From contig NZ_JABAIV010000006.1 in the NCBI RefSeq assembly GCF_013003915.1, positions 94,716 to 158,715 on the forward strand: a DNA stretch of 64,000 nt. The letters run 5' to 3'. Below the pieces are notes generated by a model. The model worked only from the letters and a program-made list of their open reading frames with translations. It searched no databases and was not told the DNA's origin. The DNA is from Telluria aromaticivorans (GTDB lineage Bacteria; Pseudomonadota; Gammaproteobacteria; Burkholderiales; Burkholderiaceae_D). Positions 37,117 through 47,259 of the stretch are shown here, piece by piece; the first letter of the stretch is position 1, and each line of letters begins with the position of its first letter. A program made the position numbers and the translations under genes.

Positions 37117-38079
37117 TCAGTGTCTGTCTGCAGTGTTGTCAAGGAGCTGCTGTTCGACCGCGTCGATGAACATCGCGGCCACGTCGAATCCGGTCTGGTC
37201 GGTGATCTCCTGGAAGCATGTCGGGCTGGTGACATTCACTTCGGTCAGGAAATCACCGATGATATCCAATCCTACCAGCAATAAGCCGCGTGCGGCCAGT
37301 ACCGGCCCCAGCGCTTCGGCGATCTCGCGGTCGCGCTCGGTGATCGGCTGGGCCACGCCGATGCCGCCGGCCGCCAGGTTGCCGCGTACTTCGTTGCCCT
37401 GAGGAATGCGTGCCAGGGCGAAGGGTACCGGCTTGCCGCCGATCACCAGCACCCGCTTGTCGCCCGCCTTGATCGCCGGAATGAACTTCTGGGCCATGAT
37501 GGTGTGCTTGCCGTTGTCGGTCAGCGACTCGATCACCGAGCCAAGGTTCATGCCGTCTTCCTTCACCCGGAAGATGCCGGCGCCGCCCATGCCGTCGAGC
37601 GGCTTGAAGATCACGTCGCCGTGCTTGTCGTGGAAGGCGCGCAGGCGGTCCAGGTTCGACGACACCAGGGTCGGCGATGTGTAGCCGCTGAATTGCGCGA
37701 TCGACAGCTTCTCGTTGTGGTCGCGGATCGCGCCCGGGCGGTTGAACACGCGCGCACCCTGGCGCTCGGCCAGTTCCAGCAGATAGGTGCCGTAGACATA
37801 TTCCATGTCAAAAGGCGGGTCCTTGCGCTCGATGACGGCGTCGAAGCTCGAGAGCTTGACGATTTCCGGGGCGTCGGCGCGGTACCAGGCATCCGCCTCG
37901 CCGGTCAGGCTCAAGCGCATGACTTGCGCCGTCACCACGCCCTCTTCCAGCACCATGTCGCGCTGCTCGAAAGCGTAGATGGTATGGCCGCGTTTTGCGG
38001 CTTCGCGCATCATCGCGAAGGTCGAGTCCTTGTAGATCTTGAAGGTGGAGAGGGGATCGGCGAGGAAGGCGATTTTCAT
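37117..38079 (-). CDS. gshB: Glutathione synthetase
   Basis: 320 residues, ATP-grasp fold. It starts MKIAFLADPLSTFKIYKDST, which is typical, and has the DPPFDMEYVYGT and IFKPLDGMGGAGIFRV nucleotide-binding segments and the metal-binding NVTSPTCFQEI end. It joins gamma-glutamylcysteine and glycine. gshA is upstream on the same strand, but a DUF4272 gene on the opposite strand separates them. The EIIA, ptsH and ptsI genes follow directly. Confidence 0.96.
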   Translation of the reverse strand: MKIAFLADPLSTFKIYKDSTFAMMREAAKRGHTIYAFEQRDMVLEEGVVTAQVMRLSLTGEADAWYRADAPEIVKLSSFDAVIERKDPPFDMEYVYGTYLLELAERQGARVFNRPGAIRDHNEKLSIAQFSGYTSPTLVSSNLDRLRAFHDKHGDVIFKPLDGMGGAGIFRVKEDGMNLGSVIESLTDNGKHTIMAQKFIPAIKAGDKRVLVIGGKPVPFALARIPQGNEVRGNLAAGGIGVAQPITERDREIAEALGPVLAARGLLLVGLDIIGDFLTEVNVTSPTCFQEITDQTGFDVAAMFIDAVEQQLLDNTADRH

Positions 38080-38219
38080 GGACAGTCCAGTGCGGGGAAT
38101 GCCCTGATTTTAGCCGGAAACGCGGATCCTCGCGGGCGGCCCATCCATTCGCCTCCTGTTGCGCCGCGTGGCAGGCCCGGTTGATGTTATCGTCTTGCAA
38201 ACGATTCCGGAGGCAGGAC

Positions 38220-38867
38220 ATGACAGCAGAAGCACGCAGGACAGCAACCGAAGCGCTATTGCGCGAGCACGGGATTCCCGTCAACCCGCACTTGCCGATG
38301 ATCGAGGACGGCGGCGAGGTGAGCTTGCGTTCGGAAGAAGAGGTGTGGCGCCGGCTGGTGGCGCTCTGGGGCGTGGTCGGCGCTGCGATGCTGCGTCAGA
38401 ACACTTTTTTCAAGGAATATTTCGCCAGCGAAGAACGCCGGGCCATGCTGTCGAACGACGAGGCCGCCTTCCTGTTCAACGACGCGCCGGCCGAGGAAGA
38501 CATCATCCGTTTCTCGTGGCGGCTGGAAGCGCTGGTGTTGCTGGCGTGGTGCGCGGGGCTGGTGGAGGACCCTGGCCTGCCGTCGGCGCCGTCGCGTGCC
38601 GAAGTCATCCTGCCCCTCTACCCGCACGACCTTGCCGACGCAACGATGCTGCGCGCTGCGATCCACTTGAACAGCAAGGCCGAGATCCTGGACCAGGCAG
38701 ACCGCCTTTACCGCCTGCACTGGGCGGTGCGCGACGCCCGGCTGAACGGCCATGAGCAGCCACCCGGCGTCAACCCCGGCGTAGTGCTGGAATGGCACCA
38801 CGCGGTCAACTGGATGATCCGCGCCGGCGACGAAGACGACTGGGACGCCGTCTCCACCGATACCTGA
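38220..38867 (+). CDS. DUF4272 domain protein
   Basis: 215 residues from ATG 38220 with GGAGG at 38209-38213; an in-frame ATG further upstream is not needed. It is a soluble alpha-helical protein with the DUF4272 pattern: RTATEALLREHGIPVN, EVWRRLVALWGVV, a WRLEALVLLAWCAGLVED helix, LNGHEQPPGVNPGVVLEWHHA, and an acidic C-terminus. The family has no known activity and is often found next to unrelated genes. Here it sits on the plus strand between gshB (divergent) and gshA (convergent, 4 nt apart), so it looks like an insertion in a conserved neighbourhood. Confidence 0.85.
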   Translation: MTAEARRTATEALLREHGIPVNPHLPMIEDGGEVSLRSEEEVWRRLVALWGVVGAAMLRQNTFFKEYFASEERRAMLSNDEAAFLFNDAPAEEDIIRFSWRLEALVLLAWCAGLVEDPGLPSAPSRAEVILPLYPHDLADATMLRAAIHLNSKAEILDQADRLYRLHWAVRDARLNGHEQPPGVNPGVVLEWHHAVNWMIRAGDEDDWDAVSTDT

Positions 38868-38871
38868 TGGC

Positions 38872-40173
38872 TTAATAGACTTCGGGGTTCGGGTCGGTGC
38901 GCTCCATCTCGAGCGAGGCTGCCAGCAGTCCCAGGCGCGCCACCACGCCATACACGTAGAAGCGGTTCGGCGCCGCCGTGCCCGGCTTGGCCTTCAGGTC
39001 GGGCACCGCATGCTGCTGGGCAAAGGCGAGCGGCACGTATTGCGAGCCCGGCGCGTTCAGGTTCTGGTCGATGCCGCGCTCGGCGTGGATGCGGTAGAAG
39101 CCGCCCACCACGTAGCGGTCGATCATGTAGACCACCGGCTCGGCCACCGCATCGTTGATGGACTCGAAGGTCGGCACGCCTTCCTGCACGATCATGTCGT
39201 TGACCGCCACGCCGTCCTTAATGACCGTCATCTTGTTGCGCTGGGCACGGCTCAGGTCGCGCACTTCGCTGGCGTCCTTTACGGTCATGACGCCCATGCC
39301 ATAGGTGCCGGCATCGGGCTTGACGATCACGAAGGGCTTCTGCTCCTTCATGCCGTATTCCTTATATTTCTTCTTGATCTTCGAGAGCAGCATGGATACC
39401 GCATCGGCCAGCTGCTCGGTGCCGACGTCTTCCTGCAGGTCGAGTTCGCCGACCTTGCTGTGCAGCGGGTTGACCAGCCACGGGTCGATGTCGATCAGCT
39501 TGCCGAACTTCTTGGCCACCTCGTCGAAGGCCTTCAGGTGGTTGCTCTTGCGGCGCAGCGCCCAGCCGGCGTGGACCGGCGGCAGCAGCGACTGCTCGTG
39601 GATGTTTTCCAGGATCGTCGGGATGCCGGCCGAGAGATCATTGTTCAGCAGGATCGTGCAGGGATCGAAGTCGGCCAGGCCGACGCGGCGCCCGTTGCTT
39701 GACCGCACCAGCGGCTCCACCACCAGCATGTTCCCGTCCGGCAGCGCCAGCGGGGTCGGCTGGGTGACGTCCGGCGACAGCGAGCCCAGGCGCACGTGCA
39801 GGCCGGTCTGGCGGAAGATCTGCATCAGGCGCGCCACGTTCTGCAGGTAGAGCGGGTTGCGCGTATGCGTTTCCGGGATCATGAGCAGGTTGCGCGCATC
39901 CGGGCAATACTTGTCGATCGCGGCCATGGCGGCCTGCACCGCCAGCGGCAGCATCTCGGTGGACAGGTTGTTGAAGCCGCCCGGGAACAGGTTGGTGTCG
40001 ACCGGCGCCAGCTTGTAGCCGGCATTGCGCAGGTCGACCGAGCAATAGAACGGCGGCGTATGCTCCTGCCACTCGAGGCGGAACCAGCGCTCGATCGCGG
40101 GCGTGGCTTCGAGGATCTTCTTTTCCAGGTCGAGCAGGGGCCCGGTAAGGGCGGTGGCGAGGTGCGGAACCAT
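38872..40173 (-). CDS. gshA: Glutamate-cysteine ligase (proteobacterial second type)
   Basis: 433 residues, unlike E. coli GshA but like the type first seen in acidithiobacilli and betaproteobacteria. It begins VPHLATALTGPLLDLEKKI and has FYCSVDLRNAGYKLAPVDTN, NLFPGGFNNL and PFVIVKPDAGTYGMGVMTV (ATP-grasp-like). It makes gamma-glutamylcysteine, the first step of glutathione synthesis; gshB is downstream. Stop codons of this gene and the DUF4272 gene are 4 nt apart, so transcripts converge without room for a terminator. Confidence 0.93.
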   Translation of the reverse strand: MVPHLATALTGPLLDLEKKILEATPAIERWFRLEWQEHTPPFYCSVDLRNAGYKLAPVDTNLFPGGFNNLSTEMLPLAVQAAMAAIDKYCPDARNLLMIPETHTRNPLYLQNVARLMQIFRQTGLHVRLGSLSPDVTQPTPLALPDGNMLVVEPLVRSSNGRRVGLADFDPCTILLNNDLSAGIPTILENIHEQSLLPPVHAGWALRRKSNHLKAFDEVAKKFGKLIDIDPWLVNPLHSKVGELDLQEDVGTEQLADAVSMLLSKIKKKYKEYGMKEQKPFVIVKPDAGTYGMGVMTVKDASEVRDLSRAQRNKMTVIKDGVAVNDMIVQEGVPTFESINDAVAEPVVYMIDRYVVGGFYRIHAERGIDQNLNAPGSQYVPLAFAQQHAVPDLKAKPGTAAPNRFYVYGVVARLGLLAASLEMERTDPNPEVY

Positions 40174-40266
40174 GTGGACGTCCTAGTAGTGGCTTTTTCG
40201 AATTATATCGGTACAGCTATATATGGACGAAGAAGCCGCTTTAAAGGCGCACGCTTGCCAAAACGT

Positions 40267-40289
40267 AAAAAAGGCGCCGCAGGCGCCTT
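40267..40289 (-). terminator. Rho-independent terminator of the amtB operon
   Basis: AAGGCGCC (40271-40278), a 3-nt loop and GGCGCCTT (40282-40289). On the minus strand a T6 run (40272-40267) partly overlaps the stem end. It lies about 20 nt after the amtB stop. Confidence 0.85.
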
Positions 40290-40309
40290 TCGGGAAGCAA
40301 ACGGGAAGA

Positions 40310-41710
40310 TCAGGCGTGGTAGGCCGATTCCCCATGGCTGGTGATGTCAAGGCCTTCGCGCTCCTGGTCTGCCGGCACGCGCAGGCCGATCACGATGTCG
40401 ACCAGTTTAAAGGCGATGAAGGCGACCACACCCGACCACACGATGGTGATGCCGATGGCTTGCGCCTGCACCCACACCTGGTTGGCGATCGAATACTCCG
40501 CCGAACCCTTGTTGGCGATGTAATCCCAGATACCCTGCCCGCCCAGCGCCGGCGAAGCGAACACGCCGGTCAGCAGCGCGCCGAGGATGCCGCCCACGCC
40601 GTGCACGCCGAATACGTCGAGCGAGTCGTCGGCGCCCAACAGGCGCTTCAGGCCGGTCACGCCCCACAGGCAGATGATGCCTGCCAGCAGGCCCATGACC
40701 AGGGCGCCCATCGGACCCACGAAACCGCAGCCCGGGGTGATCGCCACCAAGCCCGACACGGCGCCCGAGACGGCGCCCAGCATCGAAGGTTTACGCTTGA
40801 AGATCCATTCGCCGATCATCCACGACACGGCGGCCGCGGCGGTTGCCAGCAGGGTGTTGATGAAGGCCAGTGCAGCGACGTCGCCCGCTTCCAGCGCCGA
40901 ACCGGCGTTGAAGCCGAACCAGCCGACCCACAGCAGCGAGCCGCCGACCATCGTCATGGTCAGCGAGTGCGGCGCCATCGATTCACGGCCCAGGCCGATA
41001 CGCTTGCCGATCACATAGGCGCCGACCAGGCCGGCGACTGCCGAATTGATGTGCACCACGGTGCCGCCCGCGAAGTCGAGCGCGCCTTTTTGCCACAGGA
41101 AGCCGGCATTGCTGGTGACCGTTGCGAGCGACGCCGCATCGCTGATCGCATCCGGACCGGCCCAGAACCAGACCATGTGCGCCACCGGCAGGTAGCCGAA
41201 GGTGAACCACAGCACGACGAACAGCAGCACCGCCGAGAAGCGCACGCGCTCGGCGAAGGCGCCGACGATCAGGGCGCAGGTGATGGCGGCAAAGGTGCCC
41301 TGGAAGGCGACGAAGATGAACTCAGGAATCATCGTCTCCTTGCTGAAGGTCGCGGCCTGGGCAAAGGTGCCGGCCACCGGGTCGTAGATGCCGTTCAGGA
41401 AGACGCGGTCGAAGCCGCCGATGAAGGCATTGCCCTGGGTGAAAGCCAGCGAATAGCCGTACAGGCACCACAGCACGATGATCACCGAGAAGACCATGAA
41501 GACCTGCATCAGGATCGACAGCATGTTCTTGGCGCGTACCAGGCCGCCGTAGAACAGCGCCAGGCCGGGAATCGACATCATGATGACGAGCAGCGTGGCA
41601 GTGAACATCCACGCGGTGTCGCCCTTGTTGATGGTAGGTGCCGCAAGAGCCGGCAGCGCCAGGCTCATGGCCATGAGACCGGCCAGGACTTTTGTTATGG
41701 TGAGTTTCAT
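40310..41710 (-). CDS. amtB: Ammonium transporter AmtB
   Basis: 466 residues with a cleavable-looking signal (MKLTITKVLAGLMAMSLALP) and 11 transmembrane helices. The twin pore histidines are in GGTVVHINSAVAGL and DVFGVHGVGGILG, and the Phe gate lies in the FVAFQGTFA segment. It conducts ammonia across the inner membrane when nitrogen is short and is blocked by unmodified P-II. It is the last gene of the omp-glnK-amtB operon, 10 nt after glnK, under the sigma-54 promoter at 42890-42905. Confidence 0.97.
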   Translation of the reverse strand: MKLTITKVLAGLMAMSLALPALAAPTINKGDTAWMFTATLLVIMMSIPGLALFYGGLVRAKNMLSILMQVFMVFSVIIVLWCLYGYSLAFTQGNAFIGGFDRVFLNGIYDPVAGTFAQAATFSKETMIPEFIFVAFQGTFAAITCALIVGAFAERVRFSAVLLFVVLWFTFGYLPVAHMVWFWAGPDAISDAASLATVTSNAGFLWQKGALDFAGGTVVHINSAVAGLVGAYVIGKRIGLGRESMAPHSLTMTMVGGSLLWVGWFGFNAGSALEAGDVAALAFINTLLATAAAAVSWMIGEWIFKRKPSMLGAVSGAVSGLVAITPGCGFVGPMGALVMGLLAGIICLWGVTGLKRLLGADDSLDVFGVHGVGGILGALLTGVFASPALGGQGIWDYIANKGSAEYSIANQVWVQAQAIGITIVWSGVVAFIAFKLVDIVIGLRVPADQEREGLDITSHGESAYHA

Positions 41711-41720
41711 GGGATTCCTC

Positions 41721-42813
<1,093 letters not shown>

Positions 42814-42889
42814 GACATTCCCCTTCATGTTCAACGGTCTGGGCCGTTGCGGTTTACAATCCTGTTTGCTACACGCCTGACAACTCATT

Positions 42890-42905
42890 AGCAGGATGCG
42901 TGCCA
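42890..42905 (-). promoter_or_regulatory. Sigma-54 (-24/-12) promoter of the omp-glnK-amtB operon
   Basis: Reading the minus strand from 42905: TGGCACG-CATC-CTGCT. GG (42904-42903) and GC (42892-42891) are separated by exactly 10 nt, and the match to TGGCACG-N4-TTGCW has one deviation (C for T). Transcription would start near 42879, about 66 nt before the ATG. Deletion of one base between GG and GC would abolish it. Confidence 0.82.
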
Positions 42906-43006
42906 GCTTAAAATGGGACGCAGGTGCTTGATTTCTCATCCATCCGCCCCATTTGCGATTCGATCAACCCAGTAAAACCGCGCGGCCGTCATTTGCCGCA
43001 GTGCCA

Positions 43007-43044
43007 CGCACCATCGCGGGCAGCGGACGCACCGTCGTGGTGCA
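43007..43044. promoter_or_regulatory. Tandem NtrC-type enhancer sites
   Basis: CGCACC-N5-GGTGCA at 43028-43044 matches the dyad TGCACY-N5-GGTGCA at all but the first base. A weaker copy, CGCACC-N5-GGGCAG, lies at 43007-43023, 21 bp away centre to centre (two helical turns). They are about 136 and 157 bp upstream of the inferred start at 42879, a usual enhancer distance. They also lie about 33 nt before ubiK on the other strand. Confidence 0.75.
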
Positions 43045-43076
43045 CCGGACCCCGCCTCATTTAGGAATGCACGGAT

Positions 43077-43379
43077 ATGAATACTTTCTTCAACGACTTG
43101 CAGGGCAAGATCAACCAGGCGCTGGAAAGCACGCCGGCCAAGGACATCCAGCGCAACGTCAAGGCGATGGCGACCCAGGGCTTCTCGAAGCTCGACCTAG
43201 TCACCCGAGAAGAATTCGATATCCAGACCCAGGTGCTGGCCAAGACCCGCGCCAAGCTCGAAGCGCTCGAACTGCGCGTGGTGGAGCTGGAAGCACGGCT
43301 GAGCGCGCAGGCGGCATCGTCCGCGTCGACCAGCCATCCCGAGACGCCGGCGCCGACGATCATCCTCGGCAAGGAATAA
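43077..43379 (+). CDS. ubiK: Ubiquinone biosynthesis accessory factor UbiK
   Basis: 100 residues. It begins MNTFFNDLQGKINQALES and has a BMFP/YqiC-type domain: a helix ending ALESTPAKDIQRNVKAMATQ, then FSKLDLVTREEFDIQTQVL. A C-terminal coiled coil (about 55-80, LEALELRVVELEARL) and a flexible tail follow. UbiK trimers associate with UbiJ and assist ubiquinone synthesis under aerobic growth. The gene is divergent from the outer-membrane protein gene, with the NtrC sites in between and close to its start. Confidence 0.92.
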   Translation: MNTFFNDLQGKINQALESTPAKDIQRNVKAMATQGFSKLDLVTREEFDIQTQVLAKTRAKLEALELRVVELEARLSAQAASSASTSHPETPAPTIILGKE

Positions 43380-43412
43380 ACTTCCGGCATTCATGTCCCC
43401 AGGGAGCCCAGC

Positions 43413-45875
43413 ATGAATGCACACGACAAGCTGGCAACGCCGCAGGAAGTCTCGCTCGACGTCCTGCGCGAGAAATACGCCAAGGGCCTCGAAACCAGCA
43501 TCGGCGACGTGCGCCGGCGCGTGGCGCGCGCCCTGGCGGCGCTCGAACCCGAAACCCAGCGCGCCGGGTGGGAGGCGCGCTTCCTGTGGGCCCAGGAGCA
43601 GGGCTTCGTGCCCGCCGGGCGCATCAACTCCGCCGCCGGCCTCGGCCTGCAGGCCACCCTCATCAACTGTTTCGTCCAGCCGGTGGGCGACTCGATCTCG
43701 GGCCTGGACTCCAGCGGCCTGCCCGGCATCTACACTGCGCTATCCGAAGCCGCCGAGACCATGCGCCGCGGCGGCGGCGTCGGCTATGACTTCAGCGCCA
43801 TCCGCCCGATGGGCAGCAAAGTCCACGGCACCCGCTCGCGCGCCTCGGGGCCGGTCTCGTACATGGAAGTGTTCGACGCCTCGTGCCGCACGGTCGAATC
43901 GGCCGGCGCCCGGCGCGGCGCGCAGATGGGCGTGCTGCGCATCGACCATCCCGACATCGAACGCTTCATCGCCGCCAAGGATGAAGGCGGGCTCACCAAC
44001 TTCAACATCTCGGTCGGCGTCACCGACGAATTCATGCGCGCGGTGGAAGCGGACGCGCCCTTCGACCTGGTGCACCGCGCCGAGCCGGGCGACGAAGACG
44101 CGGCGAGCGCACGCCGCCTCGACGATGGCCGCTGGGCCTACCGCCAGGTGCGGGCGCGCGCCCTGTGGGACCGGATCATCGCCTCGACCTGGGACCATGC
44201 CGAACCGGGCGTGCTGTTCGTCGACCGCATCAATCTTGAAAATAACCTCTGGTATGCCGAAGAGCTGCGCGCCACCAACCCCTGCGGCGAACAGCCGCTG
44301 CCCGCCTATGGCTGCTGCGACCTCGGTTCGCTGAACCTCACCAGCTTCGTGACCGGCCCGTTTAGTGAGGATGCCGGCTTCGACTTCGACCGCATGCGCG
44401 AAGTGGCCGCCGTGGCAGTGCGCATGCTCGACCTGGTACTCGACGCGACCGTCTGGCCGCTGCCGCAGCAGGCAGCGGAGTCCGGCGCCAAGCGCCGCGT
44501 CGGCCTCGGCTTCCTGGGCCTGGGCAGCGCGCTGGTCATGCTGGGGCTGCGCTACGATTCGGATGAAGGTCGTGCGCTGGCCGCCCACATCATGGAGGCG
44601 CTGCGCGATGCGGCCTATGCGGCCTCGATCGAACTGGCGCGCGAGAAGGGTCCCTTCCCGCTGTTCGATGCGGACCAGTATTTGCGCGGGCAGTTCATCT
44701 CGCGCCTGCCGGATGGGTTGCGCGAAGCGGTCCGCCTGCACGGCATCCGTAATTCCCACCTGCTGTCGATCGCGCCCACCGGCACCATCTCGCTCGCCTT
44801 CGCCGACAACGCCTCGAACGGCATCGAACCGCCCTATTCCTGGACCTACCAGCGCAAGAAGCGCATGGCGGACGGCTCGATGCGCAGCTACGAGGTCGAA
44901 GACCATGCCTGGCGCCTGTACCGCCAAATGGGCCAAGACACCTCCGCGCTACCTCCGCAGTTCGTGACCGCGCTCGAGATGCGCGCGCTCGACCACCTGC
45001 GCATGGTGCAGGCGGTCCAGCCTTTCGTCGATACGGCCATCTCGAAGACCGTCAACGTGCCGGCAGACTACCCGTTCGACGATTTCCGCGACCTGTACAG
45101 CCAGGCCTGGCATGCGGGCTTGAAGGGACTGGCGACCTATCGCCCGAACACGGTGCTGGGCAGCGTGCTGTCCGCATCCCCGGTACCGGAACCGGAGCGC
45201 GCCGTGAGGCCCGACGACGACCCGCTGCGCAAGCGCTTCGAGCGCCGGCCGCTGGGCGAGCTGGAATCGGTGACCTCGAAGATCGAATACTCCACCCAGG
45301 AAGGCCGCAAGACCGCCTACCTGACGGTGAGCTTCATCCGCGCCGACGGCAGCTGCGAGGGCAAGCCGGTGACGGTGGAGCGGCCCTTCGAATTCTTCAT
45401 GCCCTCTAACCAGCGTACCGGCGGGCAGCAGTGGATCACGGCCTCGATGCGCCTGCTGTCGATGGTGGCGCGCGCCGGCGGCCCGATCGCGCGGGCGCTG
45501 GCCGACATGCGCGACGTGGTGTGGGAAAAAGGCCCGGTGCGCTGCGGCTACCTGACGCGAGAAGACGGCACCCAGGTACCGGTCTACCACGACTCGGAAG
45601 TGGCGGCGATCGCCTTCATGCTGCAGCGGGTGCTGATCCGGCGCGGCTTCCTCGACGCCTGGGGCAACCAGGTGCCGCTGGCGGAACTGGCGCGCCGCCA
45701 TGCGGCGCGCGAGGACGGCGTGGCGCTGGAGGCCGAGCCGCAACCGCCGACCGTGACGGGCGCCCTGCCGACGGTCACGGGCGCCAAATGCCCGGAATGC
45801 GGCGCCCGTGCGCTACGCAAGGTCGATGGCTGCACCCGCTGCGACGAATGCCACTATGTGGGAGAGTGCGGCTGA
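43413..45875 (+). CDS. nrdJ: Class II (adenosylcobalamin-dependent) ribonucleotide reductase
   Basis: 820 residues with GGGAG before the ATG. The catalytic core has the NxCxE loop in [20 protein letters not shown], the [10 protein letters not shown] and [10 protein letters not shown] substrate segments, and [11 protein letters not shown]. The C-terminus carries a zinc-ribbon-like CPECG-x-CTRCDEC motif with the redox cysteines that feed electrons. The enzyme makes deoxyribonucleotides with or without oxygen, but needs vitamin B12. I see no B12 riboswitch in the 33 nt before it. It is downstream of ubiK on the same strand. Confidence 0.95.
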   Translation: MNAHDKLATPQEVSLDVLREKYAKGLETSIGDVRRRVARALAALEPETQRAGWEARFLWAQEQGFVPAGRINSAAGLGLQATLINCFVQPVGDSISGLDSSGLPGIYTALSEAAETMRRGGGVGYDFSAIRPMGSKVHGTRSRASGPVSYMEVFDASCRTVESAGARRGAQMGVLRIDHPDIERFIAAKDEGGLTNFNISVGVTDEFMRAVEADAPFDLVHRAEPGDEDAASARRLDDGRWAYRQVRARALWDRIIASTWDHAEPGVLFVDRINLENNLWYAEELRATNPCGEQPLPAYGCCDLGSLNLTSFVTGPFSEDAGFDFDRMREVAAVAVRMLDLVLDATVWPLPQQAAESGAKRRVGLGFLGLGSALVMLGLRYDSDEGRALAAHIMEALRDAAYAASIELAREKGPFPLFDADQYLRGQFISRLPDGLREAVRLHGIRNSHLLSIAPTGTISLAFADNASNGIEPPYSWTYQRKKRMADGSMRSYEVEDHAWRLYRQMGQDTSALPPQFVTALEMRALDHLRMVQAVQPFVDTAISKTVNVPADYPFDDFRDLYSQAWHAGLKGLATYRPNTVLGSVLSASPVPEPERAVRPDDDPLRKRFERRPLGELESVTSKIEYSTQEGRKTAYLTVSFIRADGSCEGKPVTVERPFEFFMPSNQRTGGQQWITASMRLLSMVARAGGPIARALADMRDVVWEKGPVRCGYLTREDGTQVPVYHDSEVAAIAFMLQRVLIRRGFLDAWGNQVPLAELARRHAAREDGVALEAEPQPPTVTGALPTVTGAKCPECGARALRKVDGCTRCDECHYVGECG

Positions 45876-45911
45876 GGCATACTGCGCAGGTTAATAACAA
45901 CTACACCTGCC

Positions 45912-46286
45912 ATGACCTATTTCGCCCTGAAGCACATCCACGTCACCTTTGCCTTGTTATCGGGCCTGCTGTTCCTGCTGCGCGGTATCTGGATGCTGTC
46001 CGGCTCGCAGCAGCTGCAACGGCGCTGGGTGAAGATCGTGCCGCACATCGTCGACACCCTGCTGCTGGCGAGCGCCATCGGTCTGGCGGTGTGGAGCAGC
46101 CAGTATCCGGGCCAGCAGTCCTGGCTCACTGCCAAGGTGCTGGCGCTGGTGGGCTATATCGTGCTGGGCACCATCGCGCTGAAACGCGGCCGTACGCAGC
46201 AGGTGCGGGCTGCCGCCTTTGCCGGCGCCCTGGCCTGCTTCGCCTATATCGTGTTGGTCGCGGTCACGAGGAGCCCGCTGCCCTGA
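45912..46286 (+). CDS. SirB2-family membrane protein
   Basis: 124 residues with four predicted transmembrane helices and the typical SirB2 start, YFALKHIHVTFALLSGLLFLL, plus LRGIWMLSGSQQLQRRWVK. The His in the first helix and the Arg in the first loop are usual for the family, whose activity is unknown. It begins 36 nt after nrdJ on the same strand and is convergent with the DUF1275 gene. Confidence 0.9.
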   Translation: MTYFALKHIHVTFALLSGLLFLLRGIWMLSGSQQLQRRWVKIVPHIVDTLLLASAIGLAVWSSQYPGQQSWLTAKVLALVGYIVLGTIALKRGRTQQVRAAAFAGALACFAYIVLVAVTRSPLP

Positions 46287-46325
46287 GCCGTTTCACTCGG
46301 GGCGCGCGGCGATGCTGCACCCAAC

Positions 46326-47066
46326 TCAACGGCGCATGTTGCCAAGTGCAGGTGCGATCGCTATGGCAGCCAGCGCAAGCGCTAGCGGTACCGTGGAGAT
46401 GAAACCTGCATAACTGAAGCCGAGCGCTCCAGCAATGCCGCCACCAAGGAACGACGCAATCAGCGTCGCATGGATACGCAGCTTTTTCCAGTTGGCCCTT
46501 ACCGGCACGCGGCCGTCACTTGGCCGATGCTGGTTCCAATACAGCAGCTTTCCGATTTCGATCCCCAAGTCCGTTGTCAAACCGGTCAGATGGGTCGTGC
46601 GTATTTCCGCACGTGAAATCTTGGTAATCAGTGCGTTTTGCAAACCCATGGTGAAGCATAAGGTGATCACCCCCAGTGACGCATCGACCAGTTCGCGCTT
46701 TTCGAGCACGCCCCCGAGCGCGCCGAACAGCAGGATCAAGGTCGACTCGATGAGTAGCGGCACAGCATAGGGATTGCGGACTTCGGCGCGGCGCAAATAG
46801 TTCACCATCAAGGCTGTGCTGGCCGCTCCTGCAACGAAGGCGATCCAGGAGAGGGCGGCGATGCCAGCCATCGCGAAGTGTCGAAGCACGAGTTGGTCCG
46901 CAAATGCGGAAACGATCCCGGTCATATGCGACGTGTACTGGCCGATGGCGAGAAAGCCGCCAGCATTGAGCGCACCAGCCACCAGCGTCAGGATGACGCC
47001 GATGTGCAAATCCGCCTGCCCGGTGCGCGGGTGGGCCGTCAAGCCCGATAGGTACTGAATCGGCAT
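46326..47066 (-). CDS. DUF1275 (YoaK-type) membrane protein
   Basis: 246 residues, six predicted transmembrane helices. Family signatures are NAGGFLAIGQYTSHMTGIVSA near the N-terminus and GLQNALITKISRAEIRTTHLTGLTTDLG in the middle. It is an inner-membrane protein of unknown activity. Codon use is somewhat less GC-rich than in the neighbours. The gene is convergent with sirB2 (39 nt apart) and divergent from comM. Confidence 0.88.
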   Translation of the reverse strand: MPIQYLSGLTAHPRTGQADLHIGVILTLVAGALNAGGFLAIGQYTSHMTGIVSAFADQLVLRHFAMAGIAALSWIAFVAGAASTALMVNYLRRAEVRNPYAVPLLIESTLILLFGALGGVLEKRELVDASLGVITLCFTMGLQNALITKISRAEIRTTHLTGLTTDLGIEIGKLLYWNQHRPSDGRVPVRANWKKLRIHATLIASFLGGGIAGALGFSYAGFISTVPLALALAAIAIAPALGNMRR

Positions 47067-47259
47067 TCAGGTGCTCCTTCCAGCAACATCAGACACCACG
47101 CATGCATTCGCGTTCGACAGCCATGATACTCCGCTCGTTGCGCCGGGGAATAAAGCTGACGCATCGCCCGGGCAAAACGCGCACACCTGTCCGCTCTCAA
47201 GTAACGATAGCCCGGCCGCCCTAAGATGTGGCGTTCTCGCAGCATGCGAAAGGAACCCG

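Noticed and set aside
43380..43412. Cobalamin riboswitch before nrdJ
   Set aside because: The intergenic gap is 33 nt, too short for one.
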